64,000 nt of DNA from Ignavibacteriota bacterium (GCA_003327435.1 QOQV01000003.1:1-64000), one strand, 5' to 3'; numbered from the stretch's first letter, positions 45,882 through 56,916 are shown. The notes: a model not told the origin generated them from the sequence alone. Program-made: numbers and translations.

Positions 45882-48800
45882 CTACTTCAAAAACAGCAAT
45901 TTCTTTATTGAAATATATATTTTACTTTCGCCTGAAGCGGATATTTTATAAAAATAAACACCACTTGATATTCCATAATCAGAAGCATTAAATTCCAGAC
46001 TATACTTTCCTGCTTCCTTTTTTTCGTCCACAATTGTTGCAACGACTCTTCCGAGTAAATCATAAACTTTTAGTGTAACATTACTTTTTATAGGCAGTTG
46101 ATAACTTATTGTTGTTGAAGGATTGAACGGATTAGGATAGTTCTGAAATAGTGTAAATTCTTTCGGTAATTCACCATTCGATTTGATACCGGTAATGATC
46201 GTATAAGTATCGGATAATGATTTAGATTCTTCAATATTACCTACGTTATCACGGGCTATGCTGTAGAAAGCATATTTATTATTCAATATTCCTGAAAAGA
46301 CCGCTGATGTATCAGTAACATCAGTCAACCATGCTGAATAGGGACTATCATTGACCGAGACATAAATTGTGTAGTTTTTAATACCTGAGCCACAAGAGTC
46401 ACTTCCTGTCCATGCAACCTCGAATGTTGTGCTGTTTGTTTGAGGCAGAGGGTAAACTCGGCTTAGAGGTTTATCTGCGTCTATGGTATTGAAAATATCA
46501 GGAGTATTTATTGTTTCATTTACATCAAAAACTATTGATGCTTGAGCGTGTATTCTTTCTCCTGAACTTAAAGTTGGTTTCGGTTTTATTGTGAAATTTA
46601 TAAATCCCTCACCATGGTGTAAAGAATCGTTCACTAAAAGAAATCCAAGCAAGGGATCAGTTGGAATTTGCCCTGTGTTCGGATCGATGGATTTAAGAAT
46701 CCAGAAAGCTTCGTTCTTTGCGAGATCGATACCCGCATTAAAATCTACATAAACACCAAGTGAATCTCTGACATCAATACGTTTCGAATAGAATGCTTTA
46801 TTGGAAGGAACATCAAAGAAGAAACTACCAAATCCAAAGTTTCCTAAACGGAATGTGCGTATATCAAATGAACTATCTAATTGCAATTTTACTATAACCG
46901 TCTTAGCAGGCGCGTCTGCTTTTTCTGGATCATTTTCGAAGCGAATTGTATATGGCAATGTTTCAGTATTGGCTATCCATTTAAGATCTCCGTAACCGGA
47001 GGGACCAATGATATCATTCGGGTCAACAGCTTGATAGATTGCCGGACATAATGAATAACAAACTAGGCAATTTATCAAAGACACAACACCCACACAACTA
47101 AATAATCCAGCGTCCATTCCTGCCATCGGAAAACCACAACTAACAGTCAATCCAAACACGCATGAGGGGGCAGTGAGTGGTCCACCAAGTAGACAGTCAA
47201 TACCTGCCGCAGCACAGCCTGTTAGCGTACACACTAAGGTGCAAACTTTTGGACCCGATTGTTGAGTACTTGCCGTCTTAGCAATTTGCATTGGAATGAT
47301 AGATTTCTTTGGAATATTTATAAAATCTTCCGGTTCTATTAAATTGTTATTAATCATAAATCCTTTCACCGAATCGCTGAATGTTTGATAATCTTGTGCG
47401 AGATTAACAAGACCTGAATCCATTATAGATGAATTATCAAGTATCAATTGTCTTGCAATATCGGTTTGCATGTTAATATTTTCGATGTATGCTTTTTTAT
47501 CCATTCCGTATGCAATTATTTTTATTGGAGCCCTATGATGCTCAAACATTATCTGAAGCAGTGAAAGATTTATTTGAACCACTTCACCGACAATTATATC
47601 TCTTGCAGTAAGTGGAATTATTCGCCAATCATCGCTATCGAAATAAGGTAAAGTCTTACTTTTTAGTGTTTCTGGTACAAATGACTTAAAACTTTTGAAT
47701 CTGTCTGAAGAAACGTCAACCTTTTGAGGAGCCGATAAAGCTATCACCACGCTCAGGTAAGGTAAATCAATATTCCATGTATGCGCAAATTGTATAGTGT
47801 ACATTGACGATAAACGACCTGGTAATGCGTCCGGAATTGTATGAGTAAAATATATTTCTCCTCGATTTAATGGTTCAACAATAAATCCGCTTGCAAGGTA
47901 TACTGTAGAATTATCTGGATTTTTTGCCACAATATCATAAGTCCCTAAGGGGATATCTTCTAAATCCCATCTCAATTTCACTTCGGTCGTATTTATGAAT
48001 CTCACTATTTCACTTTCATAGAGTGAATCTTTATTATCTTTCAAGTATAATTTTATTCCATCACGAAAACCAGCACCATTTAACACGCAAGTTACCTTAC
48101 CACCTAAGCCACCATGGTTTGGAGTTATACCAGTGATTGAAAAAGGCAAAGCTGTGGCAAGTAATGTGACATTTTCATTGTTTGCACCAACAGGGAAACT
48201 TCTAGCAATAATCAGTAAATAATACGTACCAGCTCTGGTCGAAGGTACAACAAGTTCTTGATCCGACGTAAATGGTATGGTAGCTGAGTAATCAAAATCA
48301 TTGAAAGTTGGTGCTTTATCGTATGAAATATACACCTCATTCGAGACACTACTAACATTACTTGTTAATGATAACTTCAAATCAAGATGGTCACCTACAT
48401 CCACACGATAATAGCGTAATTGGTTTAGCATAAGGGTTGTGTTCATTGGTGTATTCAAGTGTATTTCTGGAACATTAACATTCATGGTTGCATTGGAAGC
48501 AAATGAATTGTTCTGATCATTACTTTCTCTGATGTTATTCCGGATATCCGTCCTGACAATAGCATGATAATTACCTATTGAAACACCTGGTATTTCAGAG
48601 GTAATTTCTCCTAGAGAATCTGCTTTGAAAATTTTTATGAGATCGGTTTTTATTGAAAATCTTGCTGATGTACCTGGTGCCAGGTCGATATACCGGTAGG
48701 AAATACCGAAAATTGGATCTTCAACATTCCAAATGGTATCAGAAGAAATGTAGACAGCATCATACATCCAACCGGTAGCATTGTACAATCCGGTATTCCT

Positions 48801-51800
48801 TAATGTCCATGTAATTGTAATATCAGTACCGCATTCAACAGTATCAGGAATTTCGATATTTGTGACAATTAAGTCAGAGGGAGGCGGCATCGTTATCGTT
48901 ATTGGTACTGCTTTCCAATTATTATATTCAGTTTGATGTTCGTATATCTCGCTAGCAATGTCAGTACAGAAAATCAGATAAAAATTACCCGATAGATATA
49001 TAGGAACAGTAACTGTGAGCGAATCTGTATAACTTTGACCTGCGTGCAATGTGCCGGTCTGAGATATAGTACCTAATCTCAAATCATGAGGGCTATAGTT
49101 TGTATCAGCAGATAAGTAAATACCGTCAGACCAAGTGTTAACTAAATTACCTGCCAGTCCAGAATTAGTCACAGTCCAGGTTAAATTAATCGGTTGACCT
49201 GCCTGTGCCTGTGATGGTGATGTGACATCTGAGACAATAAAATCTGGCGAAGGTGTTAATCTAATATTAATTTTCTCAGGGGAATATCCTGTGTTATTGT
49301 TTTCGTTAACTTCTTTAACAGATAAATGTGCGTCTGCTATTATTAGTAAATAATAATTGCCTTGTATGCCGTTTGGAATTGTTACCGTTAGATCACGGGA
49401 ATAGGTTTCATTTGGTCCTAATTCTCCAGAATGACTGAAAGAACCTATCTTTATATCAGATCCATCGAAAATTGTATCAATGGAAATATATAATTCATCT
49501 ATCCATATTGATGATAATGTTTTTGCACTTCCAATATTCTGAATCGTCCATTTTGTCCTAATAGGTTGACCGGATGACCCGGTAGTATCAACAGAAACAT
49601 TTTTTACTACTAAATCTACTGGTGGATATGGATTAATTGTAATTTCAGTGCTTCGAAATATATTATTACCTTCATCAGTATTTTCATAAATTGAATTATT
49701 AGCGTCAACAAACAGATAAATGTAATATGAACCATAGATATCGGTTCCAATTGTTACCAAACTGGTTTCTATTTGGGTTTGGTTTGGTGCAAGAGGTAAG
49801 GAATGTAATTTACTTCTAAGTAACTTTGCACGTGGAGCAAACCAACTAGCAGTGTCGGATAAATATATATTATCTATCCATGGGATTGTTGCCAAACCAT
49901 CTCCTGAATTTTTTACTACCCAACCGATTGTCACTTTCTGACCGGCAGTAATTTCCATCGGCACATTTAGGGATATAGTTTCCAAATCGGGCCAGGGTGT
50001 AAGATTTACTGCTAAAGTTGAAGTACTTTTAAGGATATTGTTATCTTCATATATGTATTCGAAAACTTGATTGTTCCAATCAGTCATAACATAAATATAA
50101 TATGGACCAGAATAGCCGTTAGGAATTGTTACTGTAGCAAGTTTAGTATAAGTTGATTCTGGCTCTAATTTTCCTGTAAAAGTTATGGTTCCTAAGGAAA
50201 CACATGAATCTAGAATGAATGAAGATACACGGGAAATATAAATGCGGTCACTCCATCCGCTCTCAAACGGGGAACCTGGACCTTGGTTTTGGACCGACCA
50301 CTGAATAGTAATAGGTTGACCAGAATTTCCAGTAGGTGGTATTTGCATATCTGTAACGACAAGATCAGGTGGTGGAGATAAAGTTATGATAAGGGAATCG
50401 GTTCGAGAAATATTATTACTCTCCCAAACATTTTCATAAATCTCATTATGATCGTCTGTTCGGATAAACAGGTAATATTTTCCCCAAATCGTATTTGGTA
50501 CCATTATCCTTTCATACGTCGAATATCCACTATCAGGCAGCAAGATCCCGATATGGCGTTTTTCGTACACTTTATGAGCAGAAGAATTATTAAAAATAGA
50601 ATCTGGAGAAATATAAAATCCATCCCACCATTGTCCAGTTACGGTTGAACCAGTACCTAAATTTTTAACAGACCACATAACATCGATACTGTCGCCGGAA
50701 AAAGCATTTTCAGGAGCAACAATGGACACTACTCGAAGATCGGGCGGGGGAGTAAGATTAACCTGCATATTATTATAAAGGCGGTTATTCTCTTCGTTAA
50801 ATTCGGAGAGTCTGTTGTCTTGGTCGGTGATTACAAAAATATAATATGTTCCGGTTATTCCTCGTGGCAAAGTAAATGTTGCTTTATTAGCGTAACTCTC
50901 ACCAGCATTAAGATAAGTTGCATTCTGAGAACTACCGAGATGTATCGCAGTAGAGAAGTTGATTACTGAATCTGGAAATAGCCAAATTGCATCAGACCAA
51001 AAAGGTGTATTTGTCCCTGCAGCCCCAACATTGGTAACAATCCATAGGACTTCAAAGCTCTGCCCAGAATATACCGAGGAGGGCAATTGAATTTCCGAGA
51101 CTATCAGATCTGGAGAAAATTTTGTTGTAAATTTCCATACATCAGACCATCCACTTACCGCCAATGGACTTATAGCTTTGACGCGCCAATAGTACATTGT
51201 TCCGACCTCCCATGAAGGCATTATACTTGTTGTATCAATAATTGTTGAATCATTGATAATTATTATTGTGAAAAGAGAATCCTTTGCCACCTGTAGATGG
51301 TATTTTGCTGCGAAAAATGCCGGATGCCAGGTAAGTCGCTCGGTATGTGATATATTCGTTGATTGATTAGGTGGTGTTGCCAGTTCGGGAGGCATTATTC
51401 CATTACCTATCAAAGCGATATTCAAATCCGGATTATTCAAGGCATTACTGAAAATTGTAATAGTACTGCTCTGCACTCCCGGTCCACTTGGTGTAAAAGC
51501 AACCCGAATAATGTGGCCGCCCCGTGGAGGGATTGAAAACGAAGTAGGAGCAAGAACAGAATATCGAGAACTGGCACTTGTGATATCAGAGATTGAAAGT
51601 GTTCCTGTTCCTGTGTTAATAATATTCAAGGAGAGTGTATCAGAACTCCCTTCATAGACAATACCAAAATTTAATGCATTGGAATCAGCGCTTATGGCGG
51701 GAAATCCGGTCAAGGTTAAAGTCACGGGAATTCCCACAGATGGATGTACAGTATCGTTGCATGTAATATTCAGCGTTGAGTTATAAACTCGTTCTATCAA

Positions 51801-54800
51801 ATCATCCGTCTTGATTTTAACTGAAACATTTTGGGAATCACCAGGAATGATTATGCCAGTTGAAGGAACAAGAGATGTATATTTTTTTGCCACATATTTC
51901 AATGCGTTTGCAATGATTAATGCTCCGTCCGTTGTATCGACCCAACCATACTGATAGGCAGTTGAGGAGGGAGGATAAAATCCCAGATCGATACGGCTGA
52001 CACCGTTTATTGTTTTCTCAGCTATCAAAGGAGTACCATCGCTCCAGTCGGCGATCCGCGCGCCACCTTCGACTATTCCACCAGTATAACGCAGGCTGTT
52101 GCCGCCGTTGAAAGAATGAACATTTCGCATTATCGGATGGTCCGATTGATATATTTTGCCGAGAAATGCTTGCGTGCCTTTGCCGATGCTCGGTGCGATT
52201 ACCCAGTAGTTTTCATCGCTGAACCTTCCTTTCACAATACCACCATATTGTGCTGGTTGCCCCGTATAGTAAGACATTACCACTCCGCCGCCACTGTCTA
52301 TATAGTCCGCTAGATTATTCCCGAGAGTCTCCGGATTTAGGAAAGATGCACCCCAGCTCCAGACCATTACAGCATCGAATGATTGTAATTGCGCGACTGT
52401 CGGCGTACCATAATATTCCATCAGGAGAGTAATGCTGTTAAAAATACCGGTACTTAGAAGTTTATTTCGAACATCCATTGCATACTTCCACGCATCATAA
52501 TATATTAACAGAGCATTAATTGCTCCATCTTTATGATTCTCCGAAAACATTACACTCACGGCTGTCTCAGGTGTGAAATTGAGCAAAGTATTGGCATCAC
52601 CTTTCGGCAATTCACCCGATGCCATCTTTTCTTCAACAGCCCGGCGCATTTCCTCAACTACTCTTATGATTTTAGCATTTGCGGTATCTCTAACTATGCC
52701 CTCAACTCTCCATTCTAAATTACTTGTACCCAGGTTTTTAATATTCATTAATCCTATTGCACTATCGCCCGCGTGGAGAGAAAAAGCAAAAGAGTTTGGA
52801 TTGATACTGATTTCAGGATTACCTGTAACGGAAATACCAACCGCGAAATGTTTATCATTATTAAGCGGATCGTTGCTTTCGATTACGAACCTGTGATCAT
52901 ACTCTCCTGCAGCTAACCCCCGTGTATCAACTATTAGAGTTACAGAATCTGATGACCCTGCTGCAGTTGTTCCATAGGACGGATTAGTTATGACAATTTT
53001 TCTTCCAACATATGAAAGTGCGTTCGCAATGATATTGGCGCCATCAGTTTTAAAATCCCAATAACAGTTATTGACCGTGGAGGAAGGTGGATATAGATTA
53101 AGATCAACCCTATTAACTCCTTTAATTTTTCTTTCTGCAATGAGCGGAGAGCCGTCTGTCCAGTCTGCAATTCTGATTGACCCAGGCAAGAGGGTTGGAC
53201 TTATATATTTTTTAGGGCATTCGGCGTAGAGGGAATTTACCCCTTTCATTAACGGATGACCAGGTTCATAAACAGTTCCCAAATTAGCATCACCGGTGAT
53301 TATGGGATTACTGCTTGATGTCATTACCCAATAACTATTGTATTCAAACCTTCCGGAAATGCTTGAAGAAACTCCAGATTCAGATGCAATAACAACTCCT
53401 CCACCTTCATCTATATATGAAGCGAGATTATCTCCAAGAGTATATTTATTAGCAAAATACTGCCCCCCGCTCCAAACTAAAACAGCATCAAAATCACGGA
53501 GCTGGGCAAGTGTAGGTGTCGTGATATTCGCCTGTATTATTGTGATACTGCGGAAGCGGTTTGTAAGCAATAATCTGTTCCTAACATCCTGAATAGCATT
53601 TAAGTCATCAGCGGCTATAAGGGCAACATCCAAACTCTCCGATATCGAGGTATGATTGCTTCGTGGAAAGTTCCTGACATGCCAGCGAAGGTCACTCAAA
53701 CCGGTATTGCTGATAATAAAACTCCCTTTTGCCGTATCCCCCCTGAGAAGTGAAAATCCGAGTGTATCGGGATAAACACTAATAACCGGAAGATTGACCG
53801 TAACAGCTGAGAGAGGAATGATAAGAAGAGGATGGCTGGTGTCGTTGCTCGTTATCGTCAAATCTTCATTCCACGAAGTTACTATACTTCGCTTGCATTG
53901 TATGCGGACATCACGCCAGAGATTGAAATCAATCACGAAAGTAGTGCTGTCCAGAATAACAAATTCCGGATTACTTGTTGTAACTCCCAATATATTTAAT
54001 GCCGCGTTCCCGTTGTTATAAATCCTAAATACCAGAGTATCGGGGTATCCTACCAGCCCTTGACCAAAATTCATCGTATCTTTCGAAACACTGATATGTG
54101 GGTAGCCCTGCACTTTGAGACTTATCGGAACATCTTTTATTGGCGTTGTAGGATCATTGCTTAAGAAACGTAAATTTACTTTATAATTCCCGCTGGCGAC
54201 ATTTTTCCCGTTGTAACCGACTGACAATTCTTCTGAAGAGTCTGGGTGGACAGTAGCAGAATCAGGGGAAACTGCGAATATCTTCTGCGCCTTAAAATTC
54301 TTAACCAACGACATCTCCTCTACGCTCATACCACGGAGTGCCTCCCCCTCGAGATTCATGAGTTCTTCAGCAACGGCAATCCCTTCCTGCTGGCTCCATC
54401 TCTGTGCACCAAAGTGCATAATAATGAACGTCTCACCAGCAGGGATATTAACATACCACCTGTATGTGATATAATTACTATTCGGTGGCCCACCATATAT
54501 GTAATTGGGTTGCAAAATACCACCTGCCCCTACGAAAACATCGACAAATGCTGGCACTTCAGGTCTGGTTGAATCCCGGACGACAATCCAATTATCATCC
54601 ATCCCAAAATTCTGATCACCCGACGATGTTATAGCATAATAATCAGTTGAATGATGGCCAAAATGGGTAGTCATCTCTACGGTTTTTCTACGATCTTCCG
54701 ATGTTTTGTTCTTAAATATTTCCAGGTAACGGATGAATGAAGCATTTTTCGGGATAAATATTTTTCTGTAAATGTCCTCATATATGTTCGAGTAGGGACC

Positions 54801-56642
54801 TATTACAACTTCACGACCACTTTCTTCCGTTGATGCCGAATCATAATAATTCCCAAAGTAGGATAGATCGAAGCCCCCATTAAAGACATTGTTTGTTCCA
54901 TATTTTATTCCACCGTCTTTATCAAGATCCCACGTAAAATCTAATGCATCGTAAAGTGTAATGGGAAGCATTATTCTTACTCCTAACGAATCGCTTTCAG
55001 GGGAAATAAATTTTGTGTTAAATTTTAAATCGCTACCTCCATTATTAGATAATGTCAATAACCTGCTTGTTGAATCACCAATATTTATCACTACTTCGGG
55101 TATTAATGAAGGGGTTAGATTTATAACAGGTGGATAAACTGCACTTCCTTTCATTACTACATTTACACTCGAATTATCAGGATCGTCACTCGAAATCGTG
55201 AGAATACCTGTTATCATTTCCGCACTCATGCGAGTATATATTATCCCGATTGACCTGGTATGGTTTGGTGCAATTGAAAATTGTATAGTGTCAAGAATAA
55301 CAAACTCACTATTATTGCTTTGAATATTTGTGATATTAAGTAAGTCGTTACCATCATTTGAAATTGTAAAATAAGCAGTATCGGGATATCCGACATATCC
55401 CTGGGTGAAAATAAGTGTATCAACTGAAAGAACTATATTAGGTGTACCTGCTACATCTAAACTTATTAAAACCTGTGATTGTGGAGTAACAGGGTCATTA
55501 CTCTCGATTGTGACTGTATTCTGGTAATTGCCGCCATATAAATCTTTTGAATTTACATTTACGTTGACAGTCTGATTGCCACCTGCTGCGATGTTGCCAC
55601 TGGTTGGATCTAATTTTACAAATTTTACTCCAACGTAACATAGCGCATTTGCCATGATTATAGCACCATCGGTGTTTGCATCCCAATAATATTGGTACAC
55701 TGATGATGAGGGAGGGTAAAAGCCCAGATCGATTCGGTTCACTCCGTATATCTTCCGCTCTGCAATGAGAGGAAATCCGTCAGCCCAATCGGCAATACTT
55801 ACGCCACCAGGCTCGACCCAGCTGGAATAGCAGATGCTATAATAACCACCATCAAACGTTGACACCCTTCTCATGACGGGATGATCCGGATTGTGGATGG
55901 TACCAAGAAGTGTTGAACTATACCTCATATGAGTCCACCCGGGTGTGATGACCCAGTAATTTTGAGAATTAAATCTTCCCCTGATCATCATGTGAACACT
56001 CTGTGATGTACCAGCATAGACGGCGGTAACCACACCACCACCTGCATCGATGTAGTCAGCGAGATTATCCCCGATCATTTGTGTATCAGCAAAGGAATTC
56101 GCGCTCCAGACCAATATTGCATCAAATGTTTTGAGCTGATTGACTGTTGGTATAATACTTCGAGCATCGATTATTGTGACGCTATTGAACATACCTGTAG
56201 CAATAAGTTTCTGCTGTACATCTGAGGCATATGTCGGATCGTCCGCAGCGAGTAGGGCAACATTTCTCAAAGAAATATCCATTGACTTTTTGAAGACAAC
56301 ATTTATGGCTGTTTCTTTCGACCAGGAATAAGAAATATTCTCTTCTTTACTTTGACTTATAGGATGAGATTGGGTAGGTGCTTCAGCTTGCTTTCTTAGC
56401 TCCTGTACAACCGATTCGATCTTTGCACGCACGGTGGCGGTATCAAAATTACCTACTGACCAGAGTAAATCACTCGTGCCTATGTTGCTGATAGTCAATT
56501 GTGCATTAGCAGTATCGCTCGATGAGAGTGAAAAGTTGAGTGAAGTTGGATTGATATTTATTTGCGGTTGTGGAAAAGTGGTTGTAAACATGAAGATAAT
56601 AAAAGTTATCTCCAACAATAAGTTACAAATAAATTTTTTCAT
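45882..56642 (-). CDS. Giant T9SS-secreted protein: three ThuA/GATase-like modules, seven CARDB repeats
   Basis: A single 3586-residue frame with a signal peptide (ending TTTFPQ). In order: choice-of-anchor/Ig-like domains alternating with three related Rossmann-like modules at about 127-341, 1006-1214 and 1377-1586. Each module has a VALxAADD-type start, FDAxLVWS, GDNLAxYIDxGGGVV, ADWxDGxPLIAE and NRxDLxxYPPSS, resembling ThuA/class I glutamine-amidotransferase folds. Next come a fibronectin-III segment, seven CARDB repeats of about 125 residues (about 1843-2720, each opening P-D-L-x-V), an IPT/TIG-like domain (PFSITGITPNHGG) and a cysteine-rich hydrophobic stretch (about 3128-3204). A DUF7619-like domain (GYGDLKWIANTE) and the NYPNPFNPSTTISYQLP sorting domain end it. 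A TGAGGATC ribosome binding site precedes the ATG. Function is unknown; adhesion or glycan binding is inferred. Confidence 0.9.
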   Translation of the reverse strand: MKKFICNLLLEITFIIFMFTTTFPQPQININPTSLNFSLSSSDTANAQLTISNIGTSDLLWSVGNFDTATVRAKIESVVQELRKQAEAPTQSHPISQSKEENISYSWSKETAINVVFKKSMDISLRNVALLAADDPTYASDVQQKLIATGMFNSVTIIDARSIIPTVNQLKTFDAILVWSANSFADTQMIGDNLADYIDAGGGVVTAVYAGTSQSVHMMIRGRFNSQNYWVITPGWTHMRYSSTLLGTIHNPDHPVMRRVSTFDGGYYSICYSSWVEPGGVSIADWADGFPLIAERKIYGVNRIDLGFYPPSSSVYQYYWDANTDGAIIMANALCYVGVKFVKLDPTSGNIAAGGNQTVNVNVNSKDLYGGNYQNTVTIESNDPVTPQSQVLISLDVAGTPNIVLSVDTLIFTQGYVGYPDTAYFTISNDGNDLLNITNIQSNNSEFVILDTIQFSIAPNHTRSIGIIYTRMSAEMITGILTISSDDPDNSSVNVVMKGSAVYPPVINLTPSLIPEVVINIGDSTSRLLTLSNNGGSDLKFNTKFISPESDSLGVRIMLPITLYDALDFTWDLDKDGGIKYGTNNVFNGGFDLSYFGNYYDSASTEESGREVVIGPYSNIYEDIYRKIFIPKNASFIRYLEIFKNKTSEDRRKTVEMTTHFGHHSTDYYAITSSGDQNFGMDDNWIVVRDSTRPEVPAFVDVFVGAGGILQPNYIYGGPPNSNYITYRWYVNIPAGETFIIMHFGAQRWSQQEGIAVAEELMNLEGEALRGMSVEEMSLVKNFKAQKIFAVSPDSATVHPDSSEELSVGYNGKNVASGNYKVNLRFLSNDPTTPIKDVPISLKVQGYPHISVSKDTMNFGQGLVGYPDTLVFRIYNNGNAALNILGVTTSNPEFVILDSTTFVIDFNLWRDVRIQCKRSIVTSWNEDLTITSNDTSHPLLIIPLSAVTVNLPVISVYPDTLGFSLLRGDTAKGSFIISNTGLSDLRWHVRNFPRSNHTSISESLDVALIAADDLNAIQDVRNRLLLTNRFRSITIIQANITTPTLAQLRDFDAVLVWSGGQYFANKYTLGDNLASYIDEGGGVVIASESGVSSSISGRFEYNSYWVMTSSSNPIITGDANLGTVYEPGHPLMKGVNSLYAECPKKYISPTLLPGSIRIADWTDGSPLIAERKIKGVNRVDLNLYPPSSTVNNCYWDFKTDGANIIANALSYVGRKIVITNPSYGTTAAGSSDSVTLIVDTRGLAAGEYDHRFVIESNDPLNNDKHFAVGISVTGNPEISINPNSFAFSLHAGDSAIGLMNIKNLGTSNLEWRVEGIVRDTANAKIIRVVEEMRRAVEEKMASGELPKGDANTLLNFTPETAVSVMFSENHKDGAINALLIYYDAWKYAMDVRNKLLSTGIFNSITLLMEYYGTPTVAQLQSFDAVMVWSWGASFLNPETLGNNLADYIDSGGGVVMSYYTGQPAQYGGIVKGRFSDENYWVIAPSIGKGTQAFLGKIYQSDHPIMRNVHSFNGGNSLRYTGGIVEGGARIADWSDGTPLIAEKTINGVSRIDLGFYPPSSTAYQYGWVDTTDGALIIANALKYVAKKYTSLVPSTGIIIPGDSQNVSVKIKTDDLIERVYNSTLNITCNDTVHPSVGIPVTLTLTGFPAISADSNALNFGIVYEGSSDTLSLNIINTGTGTLSISDITSASSRYSVLAPTSFSIPPRGGHIIRVAFTPSGPGVQSSTITIFSNALNNPDLNIALIGNGIMPPELATPPNQSTNISHTERLTWHPAFFAAKYHLQVAKDSLFTIIIINDSTIIDTTSIMPSWEVGTMYYWRVKAISPLAVSGWSDVWKFTTKFSPDLIVSEIQLPSSVYSGQSFEVLWIVTNVGAAGTNTPFWSDAIWLFPDSVINFSTAIHLGSSQNATYLNAGESYANKATFTLPRGITGTYYIFVITDQDNRLSEFNEENNRLYNNMQVNLTPPPDLRVVSIVAPENAFSGDSIDVMWSVKNLGTGSTVTGQWWDGFYISPDSIFNNSSAHKVYEKRHIGILLPDSGYSTYERIMVPNTIWGKYYLFIRTDDHNEIYENVWESNNISRTDSLIITLSPPPDLVVTDMQIPPTGNSGQPITIQWSVQNQGPGSPFESGWSDRIYISRVSSFILDSCVSLGTITFTGKLEPESTYTKLATVTIPNGYSGPYYIYVMTDWNNQVFEYIYEDNNILKSTSTLAVNLTPWPDLETISLNVPMEITAGQKVTIGWVVKNSGDGLATIPWIDNIYLSDTASWFAPRAKLLRSKLHSLPLAPNQTQIETSLVTIGTDIYGSYYIYLFVDANNSIYENTDEGNNIFRSTEITINPYPPVDLVVKNVSVDTTGSSGQPIRTKWTIQNIGSAKTLSSIWIDELYISIDTIFDGSDIKIGSFSHSGELGPNETYSRDLTVTIPNGIQGNYYLLIIADAHLSVKEVNENNNTGYSPEKINIRLTPSPDFIVSDVTSPSQAQAGQPINLTWTVTNSGLAGNLVNTWSDGIYLSADTNYSPHDLRLGTISQTGTLHAGQSYTDSLTVTVPIYLSGNFYLIFCTDIASEIYEHQTEYNNWKAVPITITMPPPSDLIVTNIEIPDTVECGTDITITWTLRNTGLYNATGWMYDAVYISSDTIWNVEDPIFGISYRYIDLAPGTSARFSIKTDLIKIFKADSLGEITSEIPGVSIGNYHAIVRTDIRNNIRESNDQNNSFASNATMNVNVPEIHLNTPMNTTLMLNQLRYYRVDVGDHLDLKLSLTSNVSSVSNEVYISYDKAPTFNDFDYSATIPFTSDQELVVPSTRAGTYYLLIIARSFPVGANNENVTLLATALPFSITGITPNHGGLGGKVTCVLNGAGFRDGIKLYLKDNKDSLYESEIVRFINTTEVKLRWDLEDIPLGTYDIVAKNPDNSTVYLASGFIVEPLNRGEIYFTHTIPDALPGRLSSMYTIQFAHTWNIDLPYLSVVIALSAPQKVDVSSDRFKSFKSFVPETLKSKTLPYFDSDDWRIIPLTARDIIVGEVVQINLSLLQIMFEHHRAPIKIIAYGMDKKAYIENINMQTDIARQLILDNSSIMDSGLVNLAQDYQTFSDSVKGFMINNNLIEPEDFINIPKKSIIPMQIAKTASTQQSGPKVCTLVCTLTGCAAAGIDCLLGGPLTAPSCVFGLTVSCGFPMAGMDAGLFSCVGVVSLINCLVCYSLCPAIYQAVDPNDIIGPSGYGDLKWIANTETLPYTIRFENDPEKADAPAKTVIVKLQLDSSFDIRTFRLGNFGFGSFFFDVPSNKAFYSKRIDVRDSLGVYVDFNAGIDLAKNEAFWILKSIDPNTGQIPTDPLLGFLLVNDSLHHGEGFINFTIKPKPTLSSGERIHAQASIVFDVNETINTPDIFNTIDADKPLSRVYPLPQTNSTTFEVAWTGSDSCGSGIKNYTIYVSVNDSPYSAWLTDVTDTSAVFSGILNNKYAFYSIARDNVGNIEESKSLSDTYTIITGIKSNGELPKEFTLFQNYPNPFNPSTTISYQLPIKSNVTLKVYDLLGRVVATIVDEKKEAGKYSLEFNASDYGISSGVYFYKISASGESKIYISIKKLLFLK

Positions 56643-56649
56643 GGGATCC

Positions 56650-56916
56650 TCAATGAATTATGTTATTAATAATCTGTCTAATTGATTTTATATAATAATG
56701 TCCGAGCCCAGAATTTTGTTGTGTTGAGGTAAGACCATCATCCGTAGATCTCCAGATGTCCCAGCCATAACTTCCGGCAAAAATGTCTCCATTGCTATTT
56801 GAAGCAAAACAGAGTGGTGTTACACCAAATGGACCAGTAAGCTGCTGCCAATTAATTGTCTGTGAAAAAGACATTGAAACAACACAAATTATTAAAACAA
56901 ATGGAAAATATTTCAC
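56650..56916 (-). pseudogene. Truncated N-terminal remnant of a secreted beta-propeller protein
   Basis: An 88-residue frame with GTG start, an intact signal peptide (MKYFPFVLIICVVSMSFSQ) and one blade typical of Ignavibacteria sialidase-like or Reg_prop-like cargo (NWQQLTGPFG, NSNGDIFAGSYG, IWRSTDDGL). After about residue 68 the blade pattern collapses into unrelated sequence and a stop. Full relatives have many blades and a sorting domain. The GTG overlaps the stop of the receiver gene by four bases, and its own stop is seven bases before the giant gene's ATG. It may still be translated as part of the operon. Confidence 0.65.
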
